This document shows positions 12,191 through 22,734 of a stretch of DNA of 64,000 nt, piece after piece (within the stretch, counting starts at the first letter, position 1; every line of letters begins with the position of its first letter). Both the position numbers and the translations under genes were made by a program. The notes under the pieces are model-generated. The model was given only the letters and a program-made list of their open reading frames with translations, was not told where the DNA came from and made no database searches. The stretch lies in assembly GCF_964355755.1 (NCBI RefSeq), contig NC_092672.1, positions 15,994,501 to 16,058,500 on the forward strand. The letters run 5' to 3'. This stretch comes from Antedon mediterranea (Eukaryota > Echinodermata > Crinoidea > Comatulida > Antedonidae).

Positions 12191-13678
12191 TCATATCATT
12201 GTTATCATATTTCATCAAGTCAAAGGCAACATAATCTACTGTATTTATTAACTATCATTCTAATGATCATTTTTTTTTAAATCACAATAATTAATATAAT
12301 AGTTCTATATAAGAATAAATACAAAAAATAATGATTTCATCAAAAAACATAAGGCTTGCTGGATTATAATCTATATGAATTTACGTAAGGGAAAAATTCA
12401 TGCGTTATTTCTAGAATGTTTACTCAATGGTATATAAAGTTGGTTCGTACTTTCGGTACTGATTTTAACCACCTGAAGTAACCCTGTTTACTAATTAAAT
12501 TGAGTTTGATAATTAGGTATTGACAATTAAAACAAATTTAGGTTCAACGATTTGCCCCAAATAGGGGTGTTTTCCGGTCGTGGTATACACTGTCTAATGG
12601 ATGTCCATCTTGAAAAATACACGCACACAATAATACAAGGATGCTTCGCATTTTCCTATTTCCTCCTACAATAATTGTTGTTAATAGCTAAAAACCAGTT
12701 GAACAGCTTGAGTACAGACTCATAATGTTGAAGACATTTTAAAAGAAAATCGGCCTATTTTGATAGATTTAATATACGTTTTTACAAATGTATTGATTTG
12801 CGATAAATGGAACATTCCAATCTCTCTTCCACAAGCGTCTATTCCCTCAGGCATCATAATAACACAAAGGCAAGTTTAAGTACACTCATAACAGGAATTC
12901 GATCCATTTTTTTTCAATCTGTGCTGCAGAGGTTGGATATAGATATTTTAAAAAACAGATAATAAGCTAGCGTTATCAGTTGCCAGTTATATATGTACAA
13001 TCAACATTATTACTGTAGTTAAACCACCATTCAAACCACCACCCTCCCCTCAATGGCATGAGTAGCATTGTTCGTAGAGGATAGGCCTACAGTACGAAGG
13101 ATCACATGACCTGAACGCAGGACAACTTTGGTGGGAGGAACCAACTTATGTAAGAATTGGCTCTAAGAAACAATTGAAAACCATTAGGCCTACTAATTAA
13201 GTTGAGTTACATAATTATGTATTGACAAAAATATAAACGTCGTAGTGGGTTAAAATACATGTACTGTACAATTTCAATCAACAGTGACAGTTTCAACAAA
13301 GTATTAAATCACAATGTTTCACTGTGTTTAGTGGTATATTATTATATCTCGTTACTGAATGGATAAAGAATATATTTAAAAATTGCACCCATTCTCTTCC
13401 CCATACCTCAACCCTAATGTTACATATAAAACACAAATTAAGTTTGCTTAAATTTGACTCAAACAATTGGTCTCATTTTATGACAAGTTTCTCTTTCGGA
13501 AGTAATTCCCAGTGTGCTAATATTAGTTGAGTACATAAATTACCGTGTCTATTTATTCATTCCTGTAAACGACATGTATTATTGTCCTGCGGTACGTATT
13601 TGAAATCGCCAGTTATTTAACGCTGAAATTACTATGTATTCTAGAACCATCCGAAGGTCGTGCTCGCATATCATCTAG

Positions 13679-14816
13679 TCTAAATAAATAATCAATTAGT
13701 CTAGGCTTACATATAGACTCACTAGGCACACCATCCCTGGGAAAAATGAATGAAGCAAATACAAAGTGGATACCTTTCCTGGGCCTAAGCAAATGGTTAG
13801 TTACACTAGGTTCAGGGTGTAGTTATAGTATATTTTCAAACATTGTCTAAAGGTTTAATGCAAATACACATCATCTTGAATTAACTTTAACTTCAAATAA
13901 CTTTTTAAAATAATATTGTACCAATAATTACAAATATTTGATGTGGCTATGCACAGTAAGGTAATCAAAAGTATAGAGACCCATAGTGACAATGTGCAAC
14001 TTAAATGATAGGAAATGAATACAACAAAAAACATTTATATTTGTCTGTTAACCACCAGGACTGTCACTTTAGTTTATTTATTTCACCGAATTTACTTCCG
14101 AAACACTATATCTATATGACTAGGTGTAAATTTTAGACGTGGCTTACATTTTAATACTTACAATAGACTTAGGTCAACATGCATTATATGCCAGTCCGTC
14201 ACATCAGATATACATATAGATAGATATACAGGAGCAGTTATCAAAAAGAAGGAAAAAGTCCTATAATCAACAATCTGTATTTTTTGCAGAGAAGATACAC
14301 ATCAAAAGCTTCATGAATACTCAAAGGTATCACTAACAAAAACTCTTAGAAAAATGGCGGACAGAAATGAATGATTTTTATCCGTTCTTGCAAATATTTG
14401 CGACTTTGTGACTTAGACCACAAAGTTGTAAAATAACTCAAAACAAAGCTTTTTTTTCAATCAACTTTCAACAATCCAGTAAGCACTTTAAACAACAGCT
14501 TCACAATAACTTTTACAATCAAATATCCAACAACCTTACAATAGTTTCGTTCTTTATACTTCTTATTCTATTGGATTACAGTTTCTATTAATAGCACTTC
14601 TGGAATGTTCCTGATTGTTCTTATTAATTATACATGGTTTCTTAAATCAAAACATCTTATTCTAGAATGTTCATACTGTATTAAGAAATGGTAATTTATT
14701 ACACTATTGCAGCAAAGTATCACATGGATTGTTTGACACAATTTAGGAATCGGTATATAAAATATCTTCATCAGACCAAATACATTTTCGAAAAACAGGA
14801 AGAGATCGAGTGAAGG
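13679..14816. other. Intronic spacer, no gene seen
   Basis: AT-rich DNA with a short GATA microsatellite around 14215-14232. No splice-consistent exon, transposase motif or long inverted repeat was found on either strand. Confidence 0.4.
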
Positions 14817-15293
14817 GGTAGAGAATTTGCAGAATTGGTTTCGTATATAGAAGCATCAGTAGAAGATGGAACACTTTTATTTAAATTGTCACATCTACAT
14901 CCTTGGTTTGAAGATTGTCTTCATCAACTTGGAGAGGATAAATCATTCAATAAAACACGCTTGAAAGAAATCCTCCTACAACATTTTGAAAGCATGGGCT
15001 TGCAAGAGCATTGTGATAGGAACAAATGTGTTCTAGTATTCCAAGAGGCCATACAACAAATGTGGAAAGATGTATATCCTTGTCGACATTATGATGAAGA
15101 AGCGCTGTTTGCAAAAGTTGCTAGAATCTGCCGAGAGGAGCTATTTCAAATGAAAAATGGTTTTCAGTTTAATGGGACATTTCCTCCTTATTGCCAAGAG
15201 GTTAAAAACACTGATAGTATGATTTTATGTTTAGCTATTAAAACTGTATGTCGCAAACTCAAAGCACAATTCTTAACATGGTCTGTAATGTGA
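14817..15293 (+). pseudogene. Orphan ORF, probable fragment of a repetitive-element protein
   Basis: An uninterrupted frame of about 158 codons runs from the stop at 14811-14813 to TGA at 15291-15293, with no ATG near its start. The protein is soluble-looking and mixed-charge: FAELVSYIEASVEDGT, then LGEDKSFNKTRLKEILLQHF, then VLVFQEAIQQMWK, then FQFNGTFPPYCQE. I have the impression that this arrangement (YIE...KLS...LG...TRLK...F, then FNGSF..NCQ) recurs in multicopy invertebrate ORFs of unknown function, but I cannot name the family or the element. The intronic position and lack of a start fit a truncated mobile-element gene on the ABCF3 sense strand. A domesticated exon is the alternative. 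Confidence 0.45.
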
Positions 15294-15423
15294 ATTGTTA
15301 AAGCCTTTCTTGAGTTCTTGTCACTGGGAATGACTTCTCTTGGACATGATGGGTTGTCTGGACCATAAAAAAAAAACACATGGTTTTATCATGCTCAGTA
15401 TAGTGAAGTATCTACTGATAATC

Positions 15424-15930
15424 GGGTATTGCTAAACAGCGCAAACCTCAAAAAGCCCTTTGCAAACCTCCTCCAAATCACTAATTATTGGTTCTATCAT
15501 GACTAAGACTATCATAGCAAGTAATTTATGACAAAAAATGTAAGTTGGTTTTTTTTGGGGGGCGAAAAACATCATTTTTGAGTGAAATGTCAGATTTTAC
15601 AGTGTAAATCGTGCAAACATAAAAAAAAACCTGCACAAACCTCCTCCAAATCACTTATTATTGGTTCTATCATGACTAAGACTATTATAGCAAGTAATTT
15701 ATGAAAAAAAATTTATGAAATTGCTGTAAGCTGGCTTTTTTTGGGGCGAAAAACATCATTTTTGTTGGTAAAAATTTCAGATTTTATAGTGTAAATTGCG
15801 CAAACCTAAAAAAAACCTGCGCAAACCTCCTCCAAATCACTTATTATTGGTTCTATCATGACTAGGACTATCATAGCAAGTAATTTATGAAAAAAAAATT
15901 ATGAAATTGTTGTAAGTTGTAAAAAACACA
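15424..15930. repeat. Tandem repeat, ~173-186 bp unit, about 2.7 copies
   Basis: The block CAAACCTCCTCCAAATCAC starts at 15463, 15636 and 15822 (spacing 173 and 186). Each is followed by 'ttggttctatcatgacta', 'agcaagtaatttatga' and, in the first two copies, 'gcgaaaaacatcattttt'. The spacing differences come from A and T homopolymer runs. The copies remain similar, so the duplication is fairly recent. Confidence 0.85.
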
Positions 15931-16869
15931 TTTTCTGAAGAAATCTTGCTGTTACATTAAAAAAAAACTTTGTCTTAGATCAAATACAAACATGTACCTT
16001 CTGGTCAATTTAACACCAAAACCATTTCAAAATACCAACCCGTTGTAGAGATATAGCTGTTTTGGTGTTAAAATTTTAGATTAAAAAAAAAAATTGAGGT
16101 CAAAGGTCACAGAGGTCAAATCAGATTTCCAGTAATCCGGTATCCCCATATCATGTTCTATCAACATGCCAAATGTCACACTTGTATCCACTACTGTAAC
16201 ATGCCCCTCCTTTTTCCCCCTTAGAGACTGGACTATATCGGATGTTGGATGAGGTTTTAATGATTCTGCAGGGTTAGCCTTTCTAGTTTATATGCATGTA
16301 TTTGACTTGACATTCCTGGCCTATATAGAACCTCTCTAGCCCCTGCTTTGTATTTGTTCATACCAAGATGGCTATTTGAGAATTTGTTTTTACATTTCTT
16401 TTAATGTTTCACCTTTAAATAGCAATTTATGCACAACATTAATTGCTTCTCTGAATCTCCAGTATGGCTTGATCTCATTATCTATCTCTACCCTATCTTT
16501 GGGCCAGCCATTTAATGTGGTACTTTTTAGTTTCTGGAGTGTGTTGTCTTTGTCTGTTGCTTTTTTGAACTCATTTAGTTTCTCTTATTATTATTGCACT
16601 TGTACAATTTTTTTACACTCTTTATCATCAATTTCTTCATTGATGTATGCTCTAGATAGTGATCTGCTATTAGCATCTCTTTGCTTGTACCTGGTTTATG
16701 AATTACATTGATAAATTTATATATAGATATCATATTTTCGCAAAGCTAACAACAATCGTTGTATTCTTGCTGGTGCTTGTGTTATTATCTAGCGGTTTAT
16801 TTATGATCTGTTATTAAAACAACATGTTTACCATAGATAAATTTGTGAAATTTAACACATCCAAATTTA
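15931..16869. other. Intronic spacer, no gene seen
   Basis: AT-rich, with long A and T runs. A TTT-rich open frame at 16376-16711 has low-complexity hydrophobic content and no family resemblance, and I do not regard it as a gene. Confidence 0.4.
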
Positions 16870-16873
16870 ATTG

Positions 16874-17260
16874 CTAGCATCTATTTCTATTTAAGCATAA
16901 CTCTTTTCTGTTTAATTGAGTAAGAGATTTGGAAGCATGTGTATCATCCTGTGTTAACACTGCCCCTAGACCATCTTTACTTGCATCTACTGATATCACT
17001 ACAGGTTTTTTCACATCATAATATTTAAGTGTGGGTACTTCGGTTGTTAGATCCTTGAGCGTTTGAAATGCATCTGATTGTTTTTTCTCCCAATGCCAAT
17101 GTGTTTCATTCTGTAACATGATTCTTATTGGAGCAGAAACCTCTGATAATGAAGGAATAAATCTACCAATATACTGAATCATTCCCATCCTTTTTTCAAT
17201 TTGGGGTAGGCATTTCTGTAATGGCTTTAATTTTAGCTTTTGGCTTAATGCATTCTTCAT
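16874..17260 (-). pseudogene. gypsy RT thumb / RNase H fragment
   Basis: The 128-residue open stretch contains RMGMIQYIGRFIPSLSEVSA (the block that follows the RT palm in gypsy Pol), then HWHWEKKQSDAFQTLK, then VVISVDASKDGLGAVLTQ. The last is the first RNase H strand with its catalytic Asp in 'DAS'. The order and spacing match Ty3/gypsy Pol. It ends before the remaining RNase H catalytic residues. Confidence 0.85.
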
Positions 17261-17434
17261 TCAACAAATGACCTAAATATTGTATTTTGGTTTGTGCAAA
17301 TTTGCATTTTTCCTCCGCATAAGCTCAAGAACCTTGTCTAACCTTTCGGTATGCTCCTGTATATCTTTACCATATATATCATCAATATAGCATAGAGCAC
17401 CTTCTACATTTTCTATAATTTCAGACATTCGTTT

Positions 17435-17479
17435 ATAAAACACTACTGAAGCAATAATATTGCTTCAGTAGTGTTTTAT
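17435..17479. repeat. Perfect 21-bp-arm palindrome inside the gypsy RT
   Basis: The arms ATAAAACACTACTGAAGCAAT and its exact complement flank AAT. On the minus strand the palindrome sits between the '(M)TLPFG' block and the 'KRMSEI' block of the RT, where gypsy elements have unique sequence. It is therefore a local inverted duplication and not part of the family. Confidence 0.9.
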
Positions 17480-17700
17480 TATGTATACCAAATGGCAGTG
17501 TCATGAACTTATAACGACCAAATGGTGTGTTGAAAGTACACAAATTGAAACTACTTTTGTCCAGTGATACTTGCCAAAATCCACTGTTAGCATCAAGTGT
17601 GGTAAAATATTTAGCATATTTAACTTGCTCATTAATTCATCAAGTGTATAAAATTTGGTAATGCTCTCTTTTTATGGATTTATTTAAGCACAATCTGAGG

Positions 17701-18153
17701 CTACCATTTGCTTTTCAAACTATTACTAATGAATTTACCTGTAATCTGTAGATAATCAACTTGTTGGTCTATACCTTTTTCTAATAGTTCATTAAGCTGT
17801 GTTTTTAGTTTGTCTTGCATCATGAACGGTACTTTTCTTGGTGGGTGAATAACTGGCTTCGCATCCTCTTTTAATTCAGTTTTGTGCTCCTTTGCCATTT
17901 TTCCAATTCCATCAAACACTTCCTCATACTTAGTTGTGACATCTTCATTTATTTTGTTCACCAAATGTATCAGGTTCAGACAAACAGCAGATTTGCAACC
18001 AATTAGTCTTGACGTTTCTCGACAACAACAAAGTCTACTTTGTAACAACGCCTTTTGTGTGTAATTTTCAAAGTATATTTCCCCTTTACAGGAATGTTCT
18101 CCCTGATGTACGTGGATAGTTTTACAGTATGTTGCTGTCTCTAATTCTTGCAT
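17701..18153 (-). pseudogene. gypsy protease/RT N-terminal fragment
   Basis: This is a 150-residue open stretch. The C-terminal half carries YEEVFDGIGKM, VIHPPRKVPFMMQDKLKTQL and NELLEKGI, the conserved linker just upstream of the RT fingers in Ty3/gypsy Pol. The N-terminal half corresponds to the degraded linker after the protease. It lies in the correct order upstream of the RT thumb fragment on the same strand. The last residues are out of register with the family, marking a frame break near 17720. Confidence 0.75.
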
Positions 18154-18446
18154 TAAAGTAGCTTGTGCACCACTGTCAATTTTTAATTGTAAAGGTTTTC
18201 TATACTTTCACATTCCAATCTTCATCACTTTCTTTATATTCTGGCTCCGTTTTATTTTCTGCTATAGTTAGAACAGTTCTGCTTCATCACTGTTAGGCTT
18301 ATACATTTGAATTCTGCTCACTGTTTTCGTTCTGCAGTATTTTGTTGCAGTTGACAAACTTTACCATATGCAGGATATCCAACATGGTTTATCATCACTG
18401 ACACTAGGCCTGTCAGTTGAACTTGTAGAATTATTTTTGGATTTAG

Positions 18447-19639
18447 TGTAATATAGTGTTATGAGGTTTCTGACTTGTAATGAAGACTCTTACTCTCTTA
18501 AAGATGTATTGTCCCTTTGTCAAATTCCCAAAAAATAAAAATAAAAAGATTTTGAAAAAAAAGTGGGTCATTTTGAAGTATCATAATAGTTATTAACTTT
18601 CACCAAAAATTAGTCGAAAAAAAAATCATTTAACTGAAATACAGACGTTTTTTTGGTTAAAAAAATAACTGACTTCCAGTCAAAGTTTTCGATCAAAACA
18701 TATCTTATAATGCAATGCGCTTATTTTGCTACTCTGTATGCATAATCCTAAAACTTCCTCGCGATCTGTGTGAAAATACCTTCTCAACCGTGACGAGTTG
18801 TAAACAATCCTAATTAGCATCATGCATAATGTATACTCATGGTTTGAAATCTTTGTTTACTTTCGCTTGCGACTATTTTCCAGACGAAATGTAATCAAAT
18901 TAATTTAGCTGTTAATTACGTAAAATTTTTGTTTTTGGCTCGAATTTTCGACTTAAAGTGAATAACTTTAATATTACTTTGATATGGCCAATTAAAATTT
19001 AGTATATTTTGACCTTAATTTTTTTGTGTTTCAAGGGACAATACATCTTTAACTTTAGTAACACATATATTGTTTATTCAATAATACTTAATGCAATAAT
19101 ACTTCAGTACCGGTACAATATACAACTATAACTAAGGATAAGTATAAGGAACAGAGGATCAGTGATGCTGTCGGTGAGATGTGAGTGTAGGTCTGCTTCT
19201 GGAGAAGTGGCTGTGAGGTGTAGATGTTCTTCTGAAGAAGTGGCTGTGAGGTGTGTGCTCCGTGAGGTGGCTGTAAGGTGTGTCTGGGCTCTTCTGAAAC
19301 TTGGGGGTATATTGGCTTCGGTTCATTTGCATATGTCAATACGTAATTTTAGAGGTTACTGATTGGTCCTAAGTTGATCCAGGGATGTTTGAGTAGAAGT
19401 GATTAACGGTATAATAAGGTATTTCTATGATGGATGACACTGTCAAATCTGTACTTAAATAGTGTCAATCTCTCCTGGTTTAACGATGGGAAAGGTCACA
19501 AAATTAAGCGAAGTGTTTTCTTTAGGGATTCTATTATAAACTAAATGGACATTAAAACATCTGGACAAGTTCGTGAACTTATTTGAATTCTAATACAAAG
19601 GTTGATTTCTTAATTATAAAAGTATATCATTATATTACA
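18447..19639 (-). repeat. gypsy 5' LTR (family B), interrupted by a TTAA element
   Basis: On the minus strand it begins TGTAATATAATG and ends CTATATTACA, giving short terminal inverted repeats TGTAATATA/TATATTACA. It aligns along its length with 35333-35977 on the plus strand. Removing the 547-bp insert and one TTAA leaves about 642 bp, against 645 bp for the other copy. A short tandem 'cacagccacttcttcagaag' repeat lies in the middle. The gag-pol remnant follows directly downstream. Confidence 0.85.
18502..19048. mobile_element. 547 bp TTAA-flanked TIR element
   Basis: The termini AGATGTATTGTCCCTT and AAGGGACAATACATCT are inverted repeats flanked directly by TTAA (18498-18501 and 19049-19052). 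The uninterrupted LTR copy at 35333-35977 lacks this segment, so it is a genuine insertion. TTAA duplication fits Kolobok or piggyBac superfamilies. It has no coding capacity. Confidence 0.85.
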
Positions 19640-20507
19640 TTAGACTCTGGTTTTCATTCCACATTCTATAGGATTTCAAAAATCGAAAAAACAAGACCCT
19701 GATTAAAAGTCCTAAATATTGTGTTGTATGGGTGTCTCAGAAACCCCATATAAACTTAACATTATTATGTTCTATAGGGAATTTCTTACTATTGTTTTCT
19801 ATAGTGGAAATCTCAAATGGAACTATAGGGCAGTTTCTTGTTTTGAAACACCCACTAAAACTTCTCAAAATTGTGTTTTATAGGAGGTTTCTGTTTTTGA
19901 GATTTCTTAAAAACAAAAGACTGCCCATAGAATACAATATTAAGAAATTTTAATAAGATCTGTTTTCAACAATCAACAATCTCTAAAAAAGAAATTCGAC
20001 TAAAACTTCTCAATATTGTATTTGAGAGTAAGGAAACCCCTCCCGCCATTTCTCAATTGTGTTTATAGTGGGTTCTCCTTTTTTTAAATCTCAAAAACAT
20101 GATGAAGTTCATATTTTGAACTTTTAATTAACACTTTACAATGTTGTGTTCTATTATAGTCCAGTAAAGATAAGTAAAAAATAGGATGAACCTAGAACAA
20201 ATGCAACAGATTTTGGTTTTTGTTTTGTCTGGTTAATATGGTCCAAATGAACATCATATCCAAAGTTAACCAAAATTGGACATTGGGAAGTGGGTTAAGC
20301 ATAAATTACAACATGCCCTCCATTTGCTATTTTGAAGCCCCATATCTCCTTAACGGTTGGATTTAGACCACCTAAGAAATTTGTCCCAGTTCACCATGTT
20401 TTTAGGTAGATTCAGTAGCCTAAGTTTTAATAAGGATATTTATTTATGCCAATTGTATTGTTATTTTATTAATTCATTTATTATATTGTTACTTTTGCTT
20501 TCTGTAG
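19640..20507. other. 3' part of the ABCF3 intron with a degenerate repeat
   Basis: From about 19730 to 20080, loosely periodic blocks recur ('cttctcaaaattgtgtttta', 'cttctcaatattgtattt', 'tttctcaattgtgttta'), suggesting a decayed tandem repeat of about 90 bp. The interval ends in a pyrimidine-rich acceptor, TTTGCTTTCTGTAG. No other gene was seen. Confidence 0.5.
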
Positions 20508-20666
20508 GGTGGAGTTATACTTGTATCTCACGATGAATCTTTAATTCAACTTGTTTGCAGAGAGTTGTGGGTATGTGGCAAAGGTACAGTAAAGGCCATG
20601 GAAGGTGGTCTTGATGAGTACAAATCAATACTGAGAATGGAATTTGAAGCTCAATACAACAGCTAA
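20508..20666 (+). CDS. ABCF3: ABCF3 last coding exon (H-loop and C-terminus)
   Basis: The exon starts in phase 0 after TTTCTGTAG and encodes 52 residues to TAA at 20664-20666. It opens GGVILVSHDESLIQLVCREL, in which the His of VSHD is the H-loop (switch) residue of the second ABC domain. LWVCGKGTVKAMEGGLDEYK follows and gives the family's short C-terminal tail. In ABCF3 this block follows directly after the Walker B/D-loop segment, as here with the exon at 4526-4613. The tail ends MEFEAQYNS and is a normal length for the family. The host gene looks intact at this end despite its element-filled intron. Confidence 0.92.
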   Translation, partial: GGVILVSHDESLIQLVCRELWVCGKGTVKAMEGGLDEYKSILRMEFEAQYNS

Positions 20667-20940
20667 AATCTAAATACCATGTGCATATTTACGATTTAAA
20701 AATTTAACTTTATTTACTAATCCATACCAAAATAGATTTGGGTTTAAACATTTTGTTTGTTTATGGTGTATACAATGCTACTACTGTATCTGTATAAATT
20801 GGATCAGGGAAGAGTAAAATGTACTCTGATTGTTTGTATACTTTGTTGGCCTACTGTACATTAGGGATTTTTATTAATACTTTATTAACAATGTATACAG
20901 TGTCATTTTAAATAAGGAAAATAAAATAGTAATACTGGAA
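20667..20940 (+). other. ABCF3 3' UTR
   Basis: AT-rich sequence without inserts runs from the stop codon to the poly(A) signal at 20920-20925. The end point is an estimate of 15-20 bases past the signal. Confidence 0.55.
20920..20925 (+). promoter_or_regulatory. Candidate poly(A) signal AATAAA for ABCF3
   Basis: This AATAAA lies 254 bases after the ABCF3 stop codon. Minus-strand AATAAA motifs (TTTATT at about 20870-20885) also occur here, so a convergent gene from the right could terminate in the same interval. Confidence 0.5.
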
Positions 20941-20967
20941 CAATAATTGGGTGATAATTGTATTCTG

Positions 20968-21159
20968 TCAATAATCAGCACACACAGTGTACACTGAACC
21001 ATTTAGTGCAGAAGCCAAATGCCAATTTTTTTCACAAACAAGACATTTTTTCTCTCTATGATCAGAGGTGAAAGATTTATCTAATGGTGTGAAATTATGA
21101 TGATCAGTAAATACTAGGTTCCGAAAACACCCATGAAGATATGGACGTGGCACAACCCA
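20968..21159 (-). other. Unassigned minus-strand ORF, possible exon fragment
   Basis: A 63-codon frame (GTG-PRPYLHGCFRN..., then REKKCLVCEKNWHLASALNG, then VYTVCADY-stop) has compositional quality unlike the surrounding AT-rich DNA and a CxxC pair. It would end convergently with ABCF3. No splice acceptor or start was found at its 5' side, where an in-frame TAA precedes it. I do not recognise the family. It may be a pseudogene or element fragment. Confidence 0.2.
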
Positions 21160-22400
21160 GATTTAACGTAGAATTAAATTTTGTTTATTAAAGTTGATAA
21201 AAGATTCCGTAACGCTATAACCACCTGCAGAACATGCCCAGGAGCACAGTGTAGAAGTGATCATAATCCTGTGGTGGCTAAAATTAGAGTAAACGTTAAG
21301 ACAAATTACAAATACAACAACTAAAAGAAAATCAAGTCGAGGAAAACGTATGGGGAAGTGGAGGAGGAGATGGGAGCAAATTTGAGTTATTGTAATGGAA
21401 GCCACAGAAATATATATACCTAAAATATGAAGAGAGAAAGCAAACGATAGATGACTAAAAATATATTTATTTTGCATTAAATTTAGTTTGTGACTTTAAA
21501 TTAGATCTAATAAGGCCATATACATGACTGCAGTCACGTGCTCAAGTTAGTGTTGACCGACCAACCGACCGACAGCTGTAGAGTCGCATTGCACAAGTAA
21601 AGGCGCAGGATTGGCTGTTTTGGGTTTGTATCTCCTTTTTTCTGTGTTAAGACATACAGATTTGTTGGCTATTTTGTTGCTATGACCATGCTAGTTGTGC
21701 CATTATTGGTCAAATAGACCAATAATAATAATAATAATAATGGGTCTTAGCTTTCGTGATCTTAGGTCTTAGGGGGTCTTAGCTTTCGTGGTCTTAGGTT
21801 TCGTGACACCCCTGCCTTGGCCCTGGCAGACCCCTCTAAAGTTAGACTAGAGACCCCCCTTTCCCCAACTATCCCAGCTTAGATATTGTAGATACCGCCA
21901 GCAACCAATGTTGTATGATTTAGCACATTGTAAACAATACCAAATGACCTACAGACTATCTGTACACTGCTTTGGCCCTGGCATATACCCCTCTAAAGTT
22001 AGACTAGAGACCCCATTTACCCCAAGTATAGCCTACCTTAGATATTGTAGATACCACCAGCAGCAAAAAAAACCACCCAAAACAACATGTTTAATTGAAT
22101 AAAGTTTAACTTTAATCGAACTGAAAATATATCACATCAATGACGATAAAATGACCATTACCATTCTAAAGGGAAAAATAGTTTAAGAGTTTCATTTAAA
22201 ACTTATATAAGCCAAATATATATAACAAGTACGGATTTGGGTAAATTTAGCATTCCTAGCCTTTGCAAGTCAAAGATACATTCGTCTGTAACTCTTGGAC
22301 CTACTTTAAGAGAAAGCTTAGTAATCACCTTAGGCCTAATCAAATTCAGGATTGTAGTAACTTAATCTAAAGTGATTTTATTAATTAATAGTGGGTAATT
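21160..22400. other. Intergenic DNA with short repeats
   Basis: It contains an (AAT)n microsatellite at about 21718-21741, a short repeated 'gtcttagctttcgtg' motif at 21745-21805, and a 95-bp sequence present twice (about 21813-21908 and 21970-22065, containing CTCTAAAGTTAGACTAGAGA and AGATATTGTAGATACC). No coding gene was recognised. Confidence 0.55.
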
Positions 22401-22734
22401 TTAAATGCTGTATATTATAATCTTAATCCTGTATTCATATTTATATATATATATTTATATAGATGCGTGGAGGCTGCAAAAGTGCTCAATTGGAATCGAG
22501 AGCGAATATTTAAGATGGAACACGGACGTCTATTACACTGTGTTTCACGTTAAACGATCTTATAAGACTGAACAATACCGTATATATATCGATCGAAAAA
22601 AATATTTAAAAAAAATTATATATATTATATATATATATTTTTTTTTATGTAGTTTATTTATGTATATATGTAGTACTGTATCTATTAAAAAAGATACTAA
22701 AAAAGAACAAAATTAGTATAATCTTTTACAAAAT

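Larger units (their letters stand above)
8593..13678. mobile_element. 5.1 kb inverted-repeat element
   Basis: The left arm 8593-9441 is inversely repeated at 12547-13678. Matching blocks include CCATCTAG/AGAACCAT near the ends, 'acttccgaaag', 'cactgtctaatggatg', 'aagcatccttg' and 'ccccaaataggggtgtttt'. The left end is itself a hairpin with arms CTAGATGG (8593-8600) and CCATCTAG (8613-8620). The right arm is about 280 bp longer, mostly from extra sequence around 12815-13020. The interior (9442-12546) holds another element (9824-11018), a small MITE (11901-11971) and a microsatellite. Nothing coding was recognised. It lies in the ABCF3 intron. Confidence 0.75.
16870..18446 (-). mobile_element. 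Ty3/gypsy gag-pol remnant (internal region)
   Basis: Read on the minus strand, the order is: a Gag zinc-knuckle-like end (about 18400-18310, 'PAYGKVC' context), a protease-region remnant, the RT N-terminus (18153-17701), the RT palm with an IDD-type catalytic motif (around 17370), then RT thumb/connection and the start of RNase H (17260-16874). It directly follows the LTR at 18447-19639 in the same orientation, so that LTR is its 5' LTR. Most of gag is missing, with only about 40 bp between the LTR end and the zinc-knuckle region. Integrase and the 3' LTR are absent. Several frame breaks show that it is dead. Confidence 0.8.
4614..20507 (+). other. 15.9 kb ABCF3 intron packed with mobile elements
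   Basis: The two ABCF3 exons flank this interval in the same orientation with matching phase 0 (donor GTAATA, acceptor TTTCTGTAG), so everything between is intronic. It holds the hairpin-repeat array, a 5 kb inverted-repeat element with a hAT-like insert, tandem repeats, and a minus-strand gypsy remnant with its LTR. The gypsy remnant is antisense to the gene. Confidence 0.8.

Noticed and set aside
16376-16711. 111-residue hydrophobic ORF
   Set aside because: T-rich DNA on the strand opposite the gypsy remnant; low complexity with no homology signal.
22405-22716. 103-residue ORF
   Set aside because: Translation of an AT dinucleotide-rich tract with runs of Ile and Tyr.
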